This document shows positions 17,634-27,376 of a DNA stretch of 64,000 nt, one piece after another. Position 1 is the stretch's first letter; the number at the start of each line of letters is the position of its first letter. Position numbers and translations under genes: made by a program. The DNA comes from Muribaculaceae bacterium. Its GTDB lineage: Bacteria; Bacteroidota; Bacteroidia; Bacteroidales; Muribaculaceae. The notes beneath the pieces are model-generated. The model was not told the origin of the DNA. It saw only the letters and a list, made by a program, of their open reading frames with translations, and did not search any database. The stretch is taken from positions 186,001 to 250,000 of the forward strand of contig JAFLUA010000001.1 of the NCBI GenBank assembly GCA_022508985.1, read 5' to 3'.

Positions 17634-18614
17634 ATGGCGACAATTAAGTGTATAGGCATATTGACATCGGGTGGCGATGCACCCGGAATGAATGCTGCTA
17701 TCCGTGCCGTAACTCGTTCGGCAATTTTTAGCGGGTTAAAAGTAAAAGGCATATACCGTGGTTATCGAGGCCTCATAACCAATGAAATAGTTGAATTCCG
17801 CACCCAGAATGTGTCGAATATAATACAGCAGGGTGGAACGATATTGAAAACGGCACGATGCAAGGAGTTTATGACTCCCGAAGGTCGCCAGTTGGCTTAT
17901 GATGTGCTACGACAACATGAAATAGACGCATTAGTGGTCATAGGAGGTGATGGCTCACTTACCGGCGCAAGAATTTTTGCCAACGAGTTCAATTTCCCGA
18001 TAATAGGTCTGCCCGGCACAATCGATAATGACCTATATGGTACAGATACGACGATAGGGTATGATACTGCATTAAACACCATAATGGAGTGCGTTGATAA
18101 AATTCGAGATACGGCGACAAGTCACGAGCGACTATTCTTTATCGAGATAATGGGTCGTGATGCGGGTTTCTTGGCCCTCAATGGGGCAATAGCATCGGGC
18201 GCAGAAGCTGCTATAATACCGGAAATATCTACAGAGGTCGATCAGCTGGCAGAACTAATTCAAAATGGGTTCCGCAAGAGCAAAAACTCATCGATAGTTC
18301 TCGTGGCGGAGAGTCCGGTAACGGGCGGTGCTATGGGCTTAGCCGAACGTGTGAAAAATGAATATCCGGGATACGATGTGAGAGTGTCGATATTAGGACA
18401 CCTACAGCGCGGAGGCTCTCCCACAGCTCACGACCGTATATTGGCATCGCGTATGGGTGCCGCGGCTATCGATGCCCTAATGGAAGATCAACGTAATGTG
18501 ATGATAGGAGTTAAGAACGACGAGATAGTGTATGTGCCGTTCTCAAAGGCTATTAAAAACGACAAGCCTATCAATCGCGAGCTTTTAAACACTCTGCGCA
18601 GGCTCTCCATATAG
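17634..18614 (+). CDS. pfkA: ATP-dependent 6-phosphofructokinase
   Basis: Commits fructose-6-phosphate to glycolysis. I use the ATG at 17634 ([18 protein letters not shown], 326 residues), because the upstream in-frame start lies in the promoter. Motifs: [13 protein letters not shown] near the N-terminus, [11 protein letters not shown], where Gly rather than Asp after GGD marks the ATP-using and not the pyrophosphate-using type, and the catalytic [11 protein letters not shown]. The C-terminus has [15 protein letters not shown]. It heads a plus-strand run that continues 17 nt later with the DUF4290 gene. A sequence of the Escherichia PfkA type is expected to be allosteric, but regulation here is not shown. 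Confidence 0.95.
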   Translation: MATIKCIGILTSGGDAPGMNAAIRAVTRSAIFSGLKVKGIYRGYRGLITNEIVEFRTQNVSNIIQQGGTILKTARCKEFMTPEGRQLAYDVLRQHEIDALVVIGGDGSLTGARIFANEFNFPIIGLPGTIDNDLYGTDTTIGYDTALNTIMECVDKIRDTATSHERLFFIEIMGRDAGFLALNGAIASGAEAAIIPEISTEVDQLAELIQNGFRKSKNSSIVLVAESPVTGGAMGLAERVKNEYPGYDVRVSILGHLQRGGSPTAHDRILASRMGAAAIDALMEDQRNVMIGVKNDEIVYVPFSKAIKNDKPINRELLNTLRRLSI

Positions 18615-18630
18615 TTAACTTAATTAAGAA

Positions 18631-19221
18631 ATGCTTACATATACAAATCATTTAAGGCGTCTTATATTGCCTGAATACGGGCGCAACATACAGAACATGG
18701 TGGATTATTGCGTTACCATCGAAGACAGAGAGGAGCGGAATAATTGTGCCCATACCATAGTGAATGCTATGCTGACGCTTTTTCCCGTGACAGGCGATGC
18801 CGAGGAGTATCGTCGCAAACTATGGGACCACCTGTTGATAATGAGCGAGTTTAAGCTCGATATAGACTGGCCCTACGAGCACGTCGACCCTACTGTTTTT
18901 GATGCAATCCCCGACCCTGTTCCTCAAGAACGCCCGGGGGCGATGCAGTATCGTCATTATGGAGTTCATATTCCCCGTTTAGTAGAAGCCGCTGCTGCGA
19001 TGGAAGAGGGTGAAGAACGAGAGGCTCTCATCTTTATGATAGCCAATCAGATGAAAAAGACGCTGCTTACGACAACGGCAGATTCTGTAGAGGATGCTCG
19101 TATCTTCTCCGACCTTCGCATGATGTCGCATGGCGCTATAAGAGTGTCGCCGGATGCAATGGAGTTGCAAGACTACAAACCGGCACCTGCTCAAACCGGA
19201 AAAAAGAAGAAAAAAAGATGA
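18631..19221 (+). CDS. DUF4290 domain-containing protein
   Basis: 196-residue soluble protein recognisable as the Bacteroidetes DUF4290 family by its start (LTYTNHLRRLILPEYGRNIQNMVDYC). No catalytic motif is visible; the C-terminus is Lys-rich (TGKKKKKR). Its function is unknown. It overlaps the rimM start by 4 nt. In Bacteroidales genomes I know, murA commonly sits between this gene and rimM; here it does not. Confidence 0.8.
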   Translation: MLTYTNHLRRLILPEYGRNIQNMVDYCVTIEDREERNNCAHTIVNAMLTLFPVTGDAEEYRRKLWDHLLIMSEFKLDIDWPYEHVDPTVFDAIPDPVPQERPGAMQYRHYGVHIPRLVEAAAAMEEGEEREALIFMIANQMKKTLLTTTADSVEDARIFSDLRMMSHGAIRVSPDAMELQDYKPAPAQTGKKKKKR

Positions 19222-19748
19222 TTAACAGGGCGCTGTTGGCTGAAATAGGCAGTTTTAACAAACCGCATGGTATCAAAGGCGAGATATCAGCATCGTTTGA
19301 CGATGATGTTATGGATTTGCTTGACGACTTTAACCATCTGTTTGTTGAAATTGATGGTTTGATGGTGCCTTTTACAATTCTGTCGCAACGCCCGAAAGGT
19401 AGAGATTCAATATTGTTGTCATTAAAAAGTATAAGCGACGAAAAGCAAGCAGCGTTATTGGCAAATAGGCCGATATACATTGAAAATGAATTGTTGCCGG
19501 AATCAGAAGATGCCGAAGGATTTTTTATGGATGATCTTGTCGGATTCACACTATATAACGTCGAAAAATTAGTTGGCGTAATAAGCGGCTATGACGATTC
19601 AACAGAAAATGTGCTGTTCTCAGTGAGACTCAATGGAGGACAGGAGGTGTTAGTCCCGGCTTCTGATGAGCTTATAGAAGAAATAGATGTTGATAAGAAA
19701 ATGATAGCGATGGTATTGCCATCCGGCCTATTAGATATAAATAGTTGA
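19218..19748 (+). CDS. rimM: 16S rRNA processing protein RimM
   Basis: Ribosome assembly factor that binds ribosomal protein S19 during maturation of the 30S head. The 176-residue protein has the N-terminal RimM barrel with the signature SFNKPHGIKGEIS (about residues 11-23) and a C-terminal PRC-barrel (ISGYDDSTENVLFSV..GQEVLVPASDELIEEID). The start overlaps DUF4290 by 4 nt, implying coupled translation. Confidence 0.92.
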   Translation: MINRALLAEIGSFNKPHGIKGEISASFDDDVMDLLDDFNHLFVEIDGLMVPFTILSQRPKGRDSILLSLKSISDEKQAALLANRPIYIENELLPESEDAEGFFMDDLVGFTLYNVEKLVGVISGYDDSTENVLFSVRLNGGQEVLVPASDELIEEIDVDKKMIAMVLPSGLLDINS

Positions 19749-19754
19749 AGCATT

Positions 19755-20048
19755 ATGAAAGAATATGACGAAACGGAAGCTGTTCGCTTGATGGGTGAGT
19801 CGATACCGGCAGAGTGCCGCGACACTGATTCGATATGCGAAGTGCTCGATTTAATATACGACTATTATGATGAAAACGGCGATCTTGATATTGATATAGA
19901 CGAAGAAGATGCCGATGTAGATATAACGGAAATAGTGATGTATATCGAAAAATCATTCCGTAAAAACGCGCCCACAGTATTGTTTACAACAGAGCAGATA
20001 ACAGCAATGGTAAAAGCCGAGATTGCTTATGAAGAGAGTTTGGTTTAA
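19755..20048 (+). CDS. Small acidic protein, function unknown
   Basis: 97 residues, very acidic, with a run of alternating Asp and Ile (DLDIDIDEEDADVDITE) in the middle. No signal peptide or membrane segment. I recognise no family. It follows rimM by 6 nt and overlaps the next gene's start by 20 nt, so it is in the same transcript and its reading frame is supported by this tight packing. Confidence 0.65.
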   Translation: MKEYDETEAVRLMGESIPAECRDTDSICEVLDLIYDYYDENGDLDIDIDEEDADVDITEIVMYIEKSFRKNAPTVLFTTEQITAMVKAEIAYEESLV

Positions 20049-20652
20049 CGCAAAGATAATATTGACATCGCTATTCGTTGTGCTGGCCGTTAATACATTT
20101 GCACAAAAGAATAATGATGATTTCGATCCATACAAAGCCGATATCGAAGAAAACATTAAATGGCCCACGGTCTCCGCTAAGCAAAGAGAGGGTGTTGTCG
20201 AAGAGATGGCAAAGTTGGAAAAGAAACTGAGCGACAAGGGCTATTCCTGCACACGCGTGCGTTCCGGCGAAGTTGTCTTGCTTACCATACCATGTTCGGA
20301 ATTATTTGCTTCGTGTGATGTAAACTTGAAAGTTAAGGCCGACGACATCCTTGATCCACTGTATAAGTATATTCGTCGCACAGCCGATTATAAAGTTATC
20401 GTTGCCGTTCACTCCGATGATACCGGTGATGCAGAGTATTCCGATGATTTAACAGCCAAAAGGGCAACCGCAATCGATGACTATTACTATGCCAAAAACG
20501 ACAATGAAGATACGGGTATAATACCTTATGGGTTAGGATATGATGAACCGTTAAAGCCCAACAACAGCTTTGTCAATAGAGAATTGAATCGAAGGGTTGA
20601 AATATATTTCGTGCCGACGAAGACATTGATAGAAAACACAAAACGCAAATAG
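20029..20652 (+). CDS. OmpA-like periplasmic or outer-membrane-associated protein
   Basis: 207 residues from the ATG at 20029 (MKRVWFNAKIILTSLFVV), chosen over an upstream TTG because it directly precedes a good signal peptide ending at TFAQ. The C-terminal half looks like an OmpA-family peptidoglycan-binding domain: YKVIVAVHSDDTGDAEYSDDLTAKRATAIDDYY and the closing NRELNRRVEIYFVP. There is no lipobox. It lies 1 nt upstream of dnaB, an odd pairing of an envelope and a replication gene that may simply share a transcript. Confidence 0.75.
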   Translation: MKRVWFNAKIILTSLFVVLAVNTFAQKNNDDFDPYKADIEENIKWPTVSAKQREGVVEEMAKLEKKLSDKGYSCTRVRSGEVVLLTIPCSELFASCDVNLKVKADDILDPLYKYIRRTADYKVIVAVHSDDTGDAEYSDDLTAKRATAIDDYYYAKNDNEDTGIIPYGLGYDEPLKPNNSFVNRELNRRVEIYFVPTKTLIENTKRK

Positions 20653-20653
20653 T

Positions 20654-22228
20654 ATGGAACAGACAGCCAACGGACATAAGCGTAATGCCAACAAGACGCA
20701 AGCATTACCGGCTGAAATAGCGGGGCGTCTTGTGCCTCGAGCAGTAGAGATAGAAGCAGCTGTACTTGGAGCACTTATGCTCGAAAAAGATGCGTTTACT
20801 ATAGTTTGTGATTTGCTCCGGCCCGAGAGTTTCTATGAGCCAAAGCACGTCAAGATATACCAGGCGATACAATCGCTGGGCTTGGCGCAGGAACCTATTG
20901 ACATGATTACGGTTACCAATCGGCTTAGACAAGACGGCGAATTAGAAAATGTTGGAGGCGCAGGTTTTGTCGCAAGTTTGACTATGAATGTAGCATCGGC
21001 GGCGCACGTTGAATATCATGCTCGCATCGTAGCTCAAAAATATCTGGCTCGCGAGTTGATTAATTTTGCTTCAAAAGTGGAGAATTCCGCGTTTGATGAG
21101 ACAAACGACATCGACGATCTATTGCAAGAAGCGGAAAAACACCTCTTCGATATTTCACAAAGAAATCTAAAAAAAGAGGTATCGCAAATCGACCCTGTGT
21201 TAGATAAAGCGATAGAGCAAATGCAAATAGCCGGACGACAGCAGTCGGGCCTTAGCGGGCTTGATACCGGTTTCCGTGAATTGAATAAGATAACGTCGGG
21301 GTGGCAGAAATCCGACCTTGTCATAATAGCAGCTCGCCCGGCAATGGGTAAAACGGCTTTCGTGTTGTCGATGGCACTTAACATTGCGTCGCATAACGAC
21401 CCTGTTGCTGTTTTCTCGTTAGAAATGAGCAATTTACAGCTTGTTAATCGTCTTATATCAAATGCTTGTGAATTACCCGGCGACAAGATTAAGAGCGGTG
21501 ATTTGTCGACCTCAGACTGGGGGCGCCTCACAGCACGCTTGAGCAAACTACAAGGCTTGCCTTTTTATGTTGACGACTCGTCGGGCCTATCTATAATGGA
21601 GCTGCGCACTAAGGCGCGACGTTTGGTGCGAGAACACAATGTAAAACTTATTATTATCGACTACCTGCAACTTATGACTGCCGGAATTAAAATGGGATCA
21701 CGAGAGCAAGAGGTGTCGACGATTTCTCGAAGTTTGAAGCAACTGGCAAAAGAGCTTGATATCCCCATAATAGCGTTGTCGCAGTTAAATCGTAAATTGG
21801 AAGATCGTGGTAATAAGGATAAACGCCCGCAATTAGCCGACCTTCGAGAGTCGGGAGCCATAGAGCAAGACGCTGATATTGTATGCTTTATTCACCGTCC
21901 TGAAATGTATACACACACGGGCCTTGATGCCGAAGGAAATGATATCAAGGGCAAAGTAGATTTCATTATAGCGAAGCATCGTAGCGGTAGTGTTGGCGAT
22001 GTTTGTATGCGCTTCCGAAAAGAGTATGTCCGTTTCGAAAATTGGGATGAGACCGATGGCAACGAGAAATCGACATACGAATTAAGAGGATCGAGCGACA
22101 ATGCAGCCACTATAGTGCCGCACGACAATCCGGAACAAGCGGCTGCCGATGCTGAAGCATTAGGCCAAAGCTCACAAATGAAACCAAATACGGATTTTTT
22201 ATCAACTGAAGAAGAATATGTGTTCTAA
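20654..22228 (+). CDS. dnaB: Replicative DNA helicase DnaB
   Basis: Hexameric helicase that unwinds DNA at the replication fork and recruits primase. The 524-residue protein has the N-terminal DnaB domain (PRAVEIEAAVLGALMLE) and a RecA-like C-terminal domain with Walker A ARPAMGKTAF, Walker B IIIDYLQLM and the motif SQLNRKLEDR..RPQLADLRESGAIEQDAD. There is no intein. The C-terminal tail of about 40 residues is acidic and polar. Within the pfkA-to-DUF3332 run. Confidence 0.96.
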   Translation: MEQTANGHKRNANKTQALPAEIAGRLVPRAVEIEAAVLGALMLEKDAFTIVCDLLRPESFYEPKHVKIYQAIQSLGLAQEPIDMITVTNRLRQDGELENVGGAGFVASLTMNVASAAHVEYHARIVAQKYLARELINFASKVENSAFDETNDIDDLLQEAEKHLFDISQRNLKKEVSQIDPVLDKAIEQMQIAGRQQSGLSGLDTGFRELNKITSGWQKSDLVIIAARPAMGKTAFVLSMALNIASHNDPVAVFSLEMSNLQLVNRLISNACELPGDKIKSGDLSTSDWGRLTARLSKLQGLPFYVDDSSGLSIMELRTKARRLVREHNVKLIIIDYLQLMTAGIKMGSREQEVSTISRSLKQLAKELDIPIIALSQLNRKLEDRGNKDKRPQLADLRESGAIEQDADIVCFIHRPEMYTHTGLDAEGNDIKGKVDFIIAKHRSGSVGDVCMRFRKEYVRFENWDETDGNEKSTYELRGSSDNAATIVPHDNPEQAAADAEALGQSSQMKPNTDFLSTEEEYVF

Positions 22229-22285
22229 ACGGAACGCTGTGTGACGATTAAAAAACTATTTTTGTACAACATCTACAACTACGAT

Positions 22286-23242
22286 ATGAACGAACTCAAC
22301 ACTTCTCAAGAAATGCCACCACGCAAAAAAGGTGACAATAAAAGGAATCTCTTAATCTTGGGCGCAGCACTCATCGTTGCGTTGTTAGCCGGATGGCTTG
22401 TGTTTTCGACAGTTAAGGCCAACAAGCGAGCCAATAGAGTGCAGTTGCAAATGGAGCAACTGCAGCTTGAGTTTGCACAGAACCAACTTGAACGGGAATA
22501 TCAAGATTTGAATGATGAATTTCAACAGTTTGAGAATTCGCGAAAATATATAAAAGACGACTCAATAAAACGCGAACTTAACGATAAGTATGAAGCAGCA
22601 CGTATTCAAGTAGAAAAATTACAGCAAGAACTGGCTAACCAAAAAAACAAAAGTGCGGCTGAAATTGCTAAATTGCGTGGTGAAATCGATACCTTGCGCG
22701 CCCTTTTACGTCATTATGTGGAAGAAATCGACAGACTTAACAAAGAGAATGAGGCTCTCCGTACGGAGAATAAGGAAATAAAAGAGCAAAATACGCGACT
22801 TTCATCTCAGGTAACGGAAACAAAGCGAGCCAATGAGGTCCTCAACGAACGTATGACACTTGCCGAAAAATTAAATGTAACCGGACTTAATATAACGGCC
22901 CTTAACAAAAAAGGCAAGAATGAGAAGAAAGTTGAAAAGGCCGTTCAATTGATGGTATCGTTTACAATTCCGCAGAACAATTCCACTCCCGTAGGTGAAA
23001 AAACAATTTATTTAAGAATTATGTCTCCGTCGGGCCAACTTCTAACTTATGGAGGCACGTTCTCATTTGAAGGCGGCAGTGTTGAATACACCGCTAAAAA
23101 AACGATAGAGTATGCCGGAGAGGAAATAGGCGGAGTTACAATATATTACGATGTAAATACGCCACTGATAGCAGGTGATTATACAGTGGAACTATTTGCC
23201 GATAACTATCGTCTGATATCTCGTCACTTTAATCTTAAATAA
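22286..23242 (+). CDS. Membrane-anchored coiled-coil protein, function unknown
   Basis: 318 residues from the ATG at 22286. I prefer this to the upstream GTG at 22241, which would add an atypical 15-residue leader overlapping a TATTTTTG box at 22257-22264. One transmembrane segment (LLILGAALIVALLAGWLVFS), then about 160 residues of heptad-rich coiled coil (QLQMEQLQLEFAQNQLEREY to ENEALRTENKEIKEQN), and a C-terminal beta-rich domain of about 100 residues (IYLRIMSPSGQLLTYGGTF...GDYTVELFADNYRLISRHF). Similar proteins are common in Bacteroidales but have no assigned role. Confidence 0.75.
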   Translation: MNELNTSQEMPPRKKGDNKRNLLILGAALIVALLAGWLVFSTVKANKRANRVQLQMEQLQLEFAQNQLEREYQDLNDEFQQFENSRKYIKDDSIKRELNDKYEAARIQVEKLQQELANQKNKSAAEIAKLRGEIDTLRALLRHYVEEIDRLNKENEALRTENKEIKEQNTRLSSQVTETKRANEVLNERMTLAEKLNVTGLNITALNKKGKNEKKVEKAVQLMVSFTIPQNNSTPVGEKTIYLRIMSPSGQLLTYGGTFSFEGGSVEYTAKKTIEYAGEEIGGVTIYYDVNTPLIAGDYTVELFADNYRLISRHFNLK

Positions 23243-23252
23243 CAAGTCTGAT

Positions 23253-23975
23253 ATGCCATTAATCGAGCAAATCTACTATGCAGTTAATTCAATGGAAGTT
23301 AATACCATTGGCTCGATTTACCGTCTTGTGTTGAGTATGGTTCTTGGTGCCGTAATCGGCTATGAGCGACGACGTAAAGGGCAAACAGCCGGAGTACGCA
23401 CATTCTCGCTTATATCTATGGGGGCAACCTTGGCCATGATATTGTCGATATATGTTCCCCAAGAGTATCTTGGCTTAAAAAATGGTGATCCGGGGCGTAT
23501 TGCCGCACAGGTCATAACAGGTATAGGTTTTCTTGGTGCCGGGGCAATAATTCAGATGAAAGGCTCTATCCGAGGCTTGACAACAGCCGCCGGCATATGG
23601 ATGGTTGCTATCATCGGCATGGCTGTTGGCTTGGGTATGTATTGGTTGTCGATAGTGGCCACGATTCTTATTCTATTTATCCTTGTTCAGCTCGAGCGCA
23701 TAGAACAACGTGTAATCAGGGGGTCGGAATCAAGAATAATACATATTCGGGCTGCTACAATAATAAGTGATGTATCGGATTACAAAGAAATATTGAAGCA
23801 GCACAAAGTGCATTTGGGTAATTTTTTTGTCGATTACGACTATGAAAACGGTGAAACGAGTCTGAACTTGGTAGTATTATGCCACGGCAAAACAAATTAC
23901 ATCGAGTTATTCTCTCAATTATCTAATTTACACCCGACAAAGTCAATAACTTTGTCCAATCAGTTAAGTATCTAA
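23253..23975 (+). CDS. MgtC/SapB family membrane protein
   Basis: 240 residues. The N-terminal half is the MgtC/SapB transmembrane domain with its signature GYERRRKGQTAGVRTFSLISMGATLAM and GFLGAGAI; the C-terminal part is a small cytoplasmic domain of ACT-like length. MgtC proteins in pathogens act on Mg2+ starvation responses and the F-type ATPase, but most bacterial members are uncharacterised. Its stop overlaps the start of the KefB-like antiporter gene by 1 nt, so the two membrane proteins are coupled in translation. Confidence 0.88.
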   Translation: MPLIEQIYYAVNSMEVNTIGSIYRLVLSMVLGAVIGYERRRKGQTAGVRTFSLISMGATLAMILSIYVPQEYLGLKNGDPGRIAAQVITGIGFLGAGAIIQMKGSIRGLTTAAGIWMVAIIGMAVGLGMYWLSIVATILILFILVQLERIEQRVIRGSESRIIHIRAATIISDVSDYKEILKQHKVHLGNFFVDYDYENGETSLNLVVLCHGKTNYIELFSQLSNLHPTKSITLSNQLSI

Positions 23976-26170
23976 TGAATATCGAAGGTTTAATTACCGA
24001 TTTGGCATTTATCCTACTATTAGGCGCCTTTGTTACAGTATTTTTTAAGTGGATAAAACAGCCGGTAGTGTTGGGTTACATCGTTGCGGGCTTTTTGGCG
24101 AGTCCACACTTTGAGTATTTACCTTCGGTCGCCAATGAAGATAATATTGAATTTTGGGCGCAGATAGGTATCGTTGTCTTGCTTTTTTCATTAGGCCTTG
24201 AATTTAGTTTTAAGAAATTGCTGAATTCGGGAGGCTCGGCAGTCGTTACGGCATTGATTATTATCGTCGGCATGATGGGCACCGGATTTATGATAGGCCA
24301 TTTGATGCATTTCAACTATATCAATAGCCTGTTTTTAGGAGGAATGTTATCGATGTCGTCGACAACAATAATTATTAAGGCCTTCAATGATATGGGTTTG
24401 AGGCAGAAGAAATTTGCATCGCTCGTATTGGCTGTTCTAATCGTTGAAGATTTGTTTGCAGTGTTAATGATGGTGTTGTTGTCATCTATTGCTATAAATA
24501 ACAGTGTCGAAGGCGGTGAATTGCTCTATAGCGTAGGCAAGTTGTTGTTTTTCCTTATTATATGGTTCTTGGTTGGGGTCTACGTGTTGCCGAGTATGCT
24601 CAATCGTATGCGTCGCTTCCTTAATGGAGAGACGTTGCTGGTAGTATCAATGGGCTTGTGTCTTGGTATGGCTGTTTTCTCCGTTTATTGCGGATTTTCA
24701 CTTGCTCTTGGCGCCTTCGTCATGGGGTCGATACTTGCCGGCACGTCATATGCAGAGCGAATAGAACATGTAGTAACGCCTATTAAGGATTTATTCGGGT
24801 CGGTGTTTTTCATTTCAGTAGGTATGATGGTGCAGCCTATGATACTAACGCAATATTGGGGCCCGATATTATTACTATCTGGAGTCGTAATCGTAGGTAT
24901 GATTTTCTTTGGGACAGCGGGTATGTTAGTTACCGGACAGACTCTTAAAGTTGCTTTGCAATCGGGGTTTTCGCTTACGCAAATAGGCGAATTTGCGTTC
25001 ATTATAGCTACGTTAGGTATGTCGTTAGGGGTTCTCGACCATACGATATATCCCATAGTCGTTGCCGTATCGGTAATAACGACCTTTACCACTCCTTATT
25101 TTATAAAATTGTCAACACCGGCTTATGCCTTTGTAGAAAAGCATCTTCCCGAGCGCCTTCATTTCCTCATCGACCGCTATCAAAAAGATGCAGATATTAG
25201 CGAAGCCGCAGGTACTCCATGGGGAAAGATTCTTAAGAAGTATTTGTGGCGTACAGCTCTGTACTCTATAGTCTTGATTGGTATCTTGCTGGTATCAAAT
25301 CAATTTTTGATGCCATATTTAGATAACATCGCCGGCCACTGGAGCAGATTAATATGCGCAGTAATAACGATGTCGGCTATGGCACCTTTTTTATTGGCAC
25401 TTATGTTGCCGTTATCATCAGCCAAGGCAACATATGGCGTTGCCGGAACGGTACCATTGGTTGTAATGATGGTGTTTAGATATTTGGTAGCCATTGCATT
25501 TGTAGTACATGGTATTACAATCTTTTATTCGGCACGAGCTGGTTTAGCCGGAGCCGCCATTGTGGTATTGTTGCTTATTTTCATATTCTCGACACGTATC
25601 CGCGAGAGAATGAGGCGCATTGAGAATAAGTTTCTCGATAATCTAAATGAGCGAGAGCTTAGAAGAAGCGGCAAAAAAAATGCCGTTGTTCACGACTTAC
25701 ACCAGGCATATATGACAGTAGGAACGGCGTGTTCTTTTGTTGGCGAACGGCTTATGGATTCCGATTTGCGACGTAAATTTGGTGTCAATATCGTGGGCAT
25801 ACAGCGAGGTACAACATATATCCCGATACCCAATGGTAGAACGCGTATTTATCCCGGCGATATTATAAGTATAATTGGAACTGATGAGCAGATTGAACGA
25901 ATGTTGCCAAAGGTAGAGGCAAATATGCCGGAAACAGATCTGCAGTACGACCCTACAAAGATAAAGTTGGTTAATATTTTACTATCGGAAACATCTCCAT
26001 TGATATCCAAAACGCCGCAGTCATCGTCGTTAAGAGATAACTTCGATGCTCTCGTTATAGCAGTAGATCGCGGCGACGAACATATCGAAGCTACACCCGA
26101 TTTACTCTTTGAAGTAGGTGATATACTGTGGGTTGTTGGCAATCCATCAAAATTAAATAAACTAAAATAA
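23975..26170 (+). CDS. Cation:proton antiporter, KefB/CPA2 type, with RCK C-terminal domains
   Basis: 731-residue inner-membrane protein. About the first 400 residues form the Na+/H+ exchanger domain with roughly 12 helices (QPVVLGYIVAGFLASPH, VVLLFSLGLEFS, MSSTTIIIKAF). A second membrane region (about 430-540) is followed by a cytoplasmic tail with two TrkA-C/RCK-C-like segments (FGVNIVGIQRGTTYIPIPNGRTRIYPGDIISIIG and FDALVIAVDRGDEHIEATPDLLFEVGDILWVVG). No nucleotide-binding TrkA-N domain is seen. It probably exports K+ or Na+ in exchange for protons; the ion is not determined. Coupled to mgtC. Confidence 0.88.
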   Translation: MNIEGLITDLAFILLLGAFVTVFFKWIKQPVVLGYIVAGFLASPHFEYLPSVANEDNIEFWAQIGIVVLLFSLGLEFSFKKLLNSGGSAVVTALIIIVGMMGTGFMIGHLMHFNYINSLFLGGMLSMSSTTIIIKAFNDMGLRQKKFASLVLAVLIVEDLFAVLMMVLLSSIAINNSVEGGELLYSVGKLLFFLIIWFLVGVYVLPSMLNRMRRFLNGETLLVVSMGLCLGMAVFSVYCGFSLALGAFVMGSILAGTSYAERIEHVVTPIKDLFGSVFFISVGMMVQPMILTQYWGPILLLSGVVIVGMIFFGTAGMLVTGQTLKVALQSGFSLTQIGEFAFIIATLGMSLGVLDHTIYPIVVAVSVITTFTTPYFIKLSTPAYAFVEKHLPERLHFLIDRYQKDADISEAAGTPWGKILKKYLWRTALYSIVLIGILLVSNQFLMPYLDNIAGHWSRLICAVITMSAMAPFLLALMLPLSSAKATYGVAGTVPLVVMMVFRYLVAIAFVVHGITIFYSARAGLAGAAIVVLLLIFIFSTRIRERMRRIENKFLDNLNERELRRSGKKNAVVHDLHQAYMTVGTACSFVGERLMDSDLRRKFGVNIVGIQRGTTYIPIPNGRTRIYPGDIISIIGTDEQIERMLPKVEANMPETDLQYDPTKIKLVNILLSETSPLISKTPQSSSLRDNFDALVIAVDRGDEHIEATPDLLFEVGDILWVVGNPSKLNKLK

Positions 26171-26191
26171 CAAACATTAAAAGATATATCT

Positions 26192-27358
26192 ATGTCTGAC
26201 GAAAGATATGATCTCCGAGGAGTTTCGGCATCAAAAAAAGATGTCCATTCAGCAATTAAGAATATCGACAAAGGTATATTCCCCGGTGCATTCTGCAAAA
26301 TAGTTCCGGATTATCTTGGCGGTGACCCTGAGTGGTGTAACATCATGCACGCCGACGGTGCCGGCACCAAGTCGTCTCTTGCCTATGCATATTGGCGCGA
26401 AACGGGTGATTTGTCGGTGTGGAAGGGTATTGCACAAGATGCCTTGATAATGAATATCGATGACTTGCTGTGTGTAGGAGCTACCGACAACATACTGCTG
26501 TCTTCTACGATAGGACGTAATAAACGATTGGTGCCCGGAGAAGTTATTTCGGCCATAATAAATAGCACTGAAGAACTTTTGGCGGAGTTGCGAAGTCATG
26601 GTGTGAATATTTATTCTACGGGAGGTGAAACAGCCGACGTAGGCGACCTCGTTAGAACTATAATAGTCGACAGCACTGTTACTTGCCGTATGCGTCGAGC
26701 CGATGTCATAGATAATTCTCGGATAGCTGCCGGAGATGTTATAGTCGGGCTTGCTTCTTATGGTAAGGCTAAATATGAAACAGATTATAATGGCGGTATG
26801 GGTAGTAACGGATTAACCTCGGCCCGTCATGATGTGTTTAACAAGTCTGTAGCAGCCAAATATCCCGAGACCTTCGATAACGGCTTGCCTCAGGAATTGG
26901 TATATTGCGGCAAGCTTGGATTAACAGATAGAGTAGAAAATGCGCCGCTAAATGCAGGGAAATTGGTGCTGTCGCCCACTCGCACGTACGCACCTGTTAT
27001 TAAGGCCGTATTACAAAGCGTTAGAGCTCAGATACATGGCATGATACATTGCTCGGGTGGCGCTCAGACAAAAATTATGAATTTTGTCGATAAAAAGCAT
27101 GTGATTAAAGACAATCTTTTCGATGTGCCACCTTTGTTTGAGTTAATCTGTATGCAATCGGGCACGGATCCTCGAGAAATGTATCGAGTATTCAATATGG
27201 GACACAGAATGGAAATATATTGTCCGAAGGAGGTTGCTTCGCAGATAATATCGATATCAGAATCTTTCGATGTTCCCGCTAAAATAATAGGTCGAGTAGA
27301 GGAGTGTGATAGTAAGCGATTAACGCTCGTAACACCATATGGAACTTTTGAATATTAA
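26192..27358 (+). CDS. purM: AIR synthase (phosphoribosylformylglycinamidine cyclo-ligase), Bacteroidetes type
   Basis: Closes the imidazole ring to give AIR in purine synthesis. The 388-residue protein matches the Bacteroidetes PurM form, with the ATP-binding Gly-rich segment MHADGAGTKSSLAY, NIDDLLCVGATD, the STGGETADVGD motif and GMGSNGLTSARHDVF. It is longer than the 345-residue Escherichia enzyme, as usual in this phylum. Lies 21 nt after the antiporter gene with no obvious functional link to it. Confidence 0.9.
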   Translation: MSDERYDLRGVSASKKDVHSAIKNIDKGIFPGAFCKIVPDYLGGDPEWCNIMHADGAGTKSSLAYAYWRETGDLSVWKGIAQDALIMNIDDLLCVGATDNILLSSTIGRNKRLVPGEVISAIINSTEELLAELRSHGVNIYSTGGETADVGDLVRTIIVDSTVTCRMRRADVIDNSRIAAGDVIVGLASYGKAKYETDYNGGMGSNGLTSARHDVFNKSVAAKYPETFDNGLPQELVYCGKLGLTDRVENAPLNAGKLVLSPTRTYAPVIKAVLQSVRAQIHGMIHCSGGAQTKIMNFVDKKHVIKDNLFDVPPLFELICMQSGTDPREMYRVFNMGHRMEIYCPKEVASQIISISESFDVPAKIIGRVEECDSKRLTLVTPYGTFEY

Positions 27359-27376
27359 CACCAAATTTATAAAAGC

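Noticed and set aside
22241-22285. GTG start for the coiled-coil membrane protein
   Set aside because: The added 15 residues overlap a TATTTTTG promoter-like box, and the ATG at 22286 gives a normal cytoplasmic N-terminus before the membrane helix.
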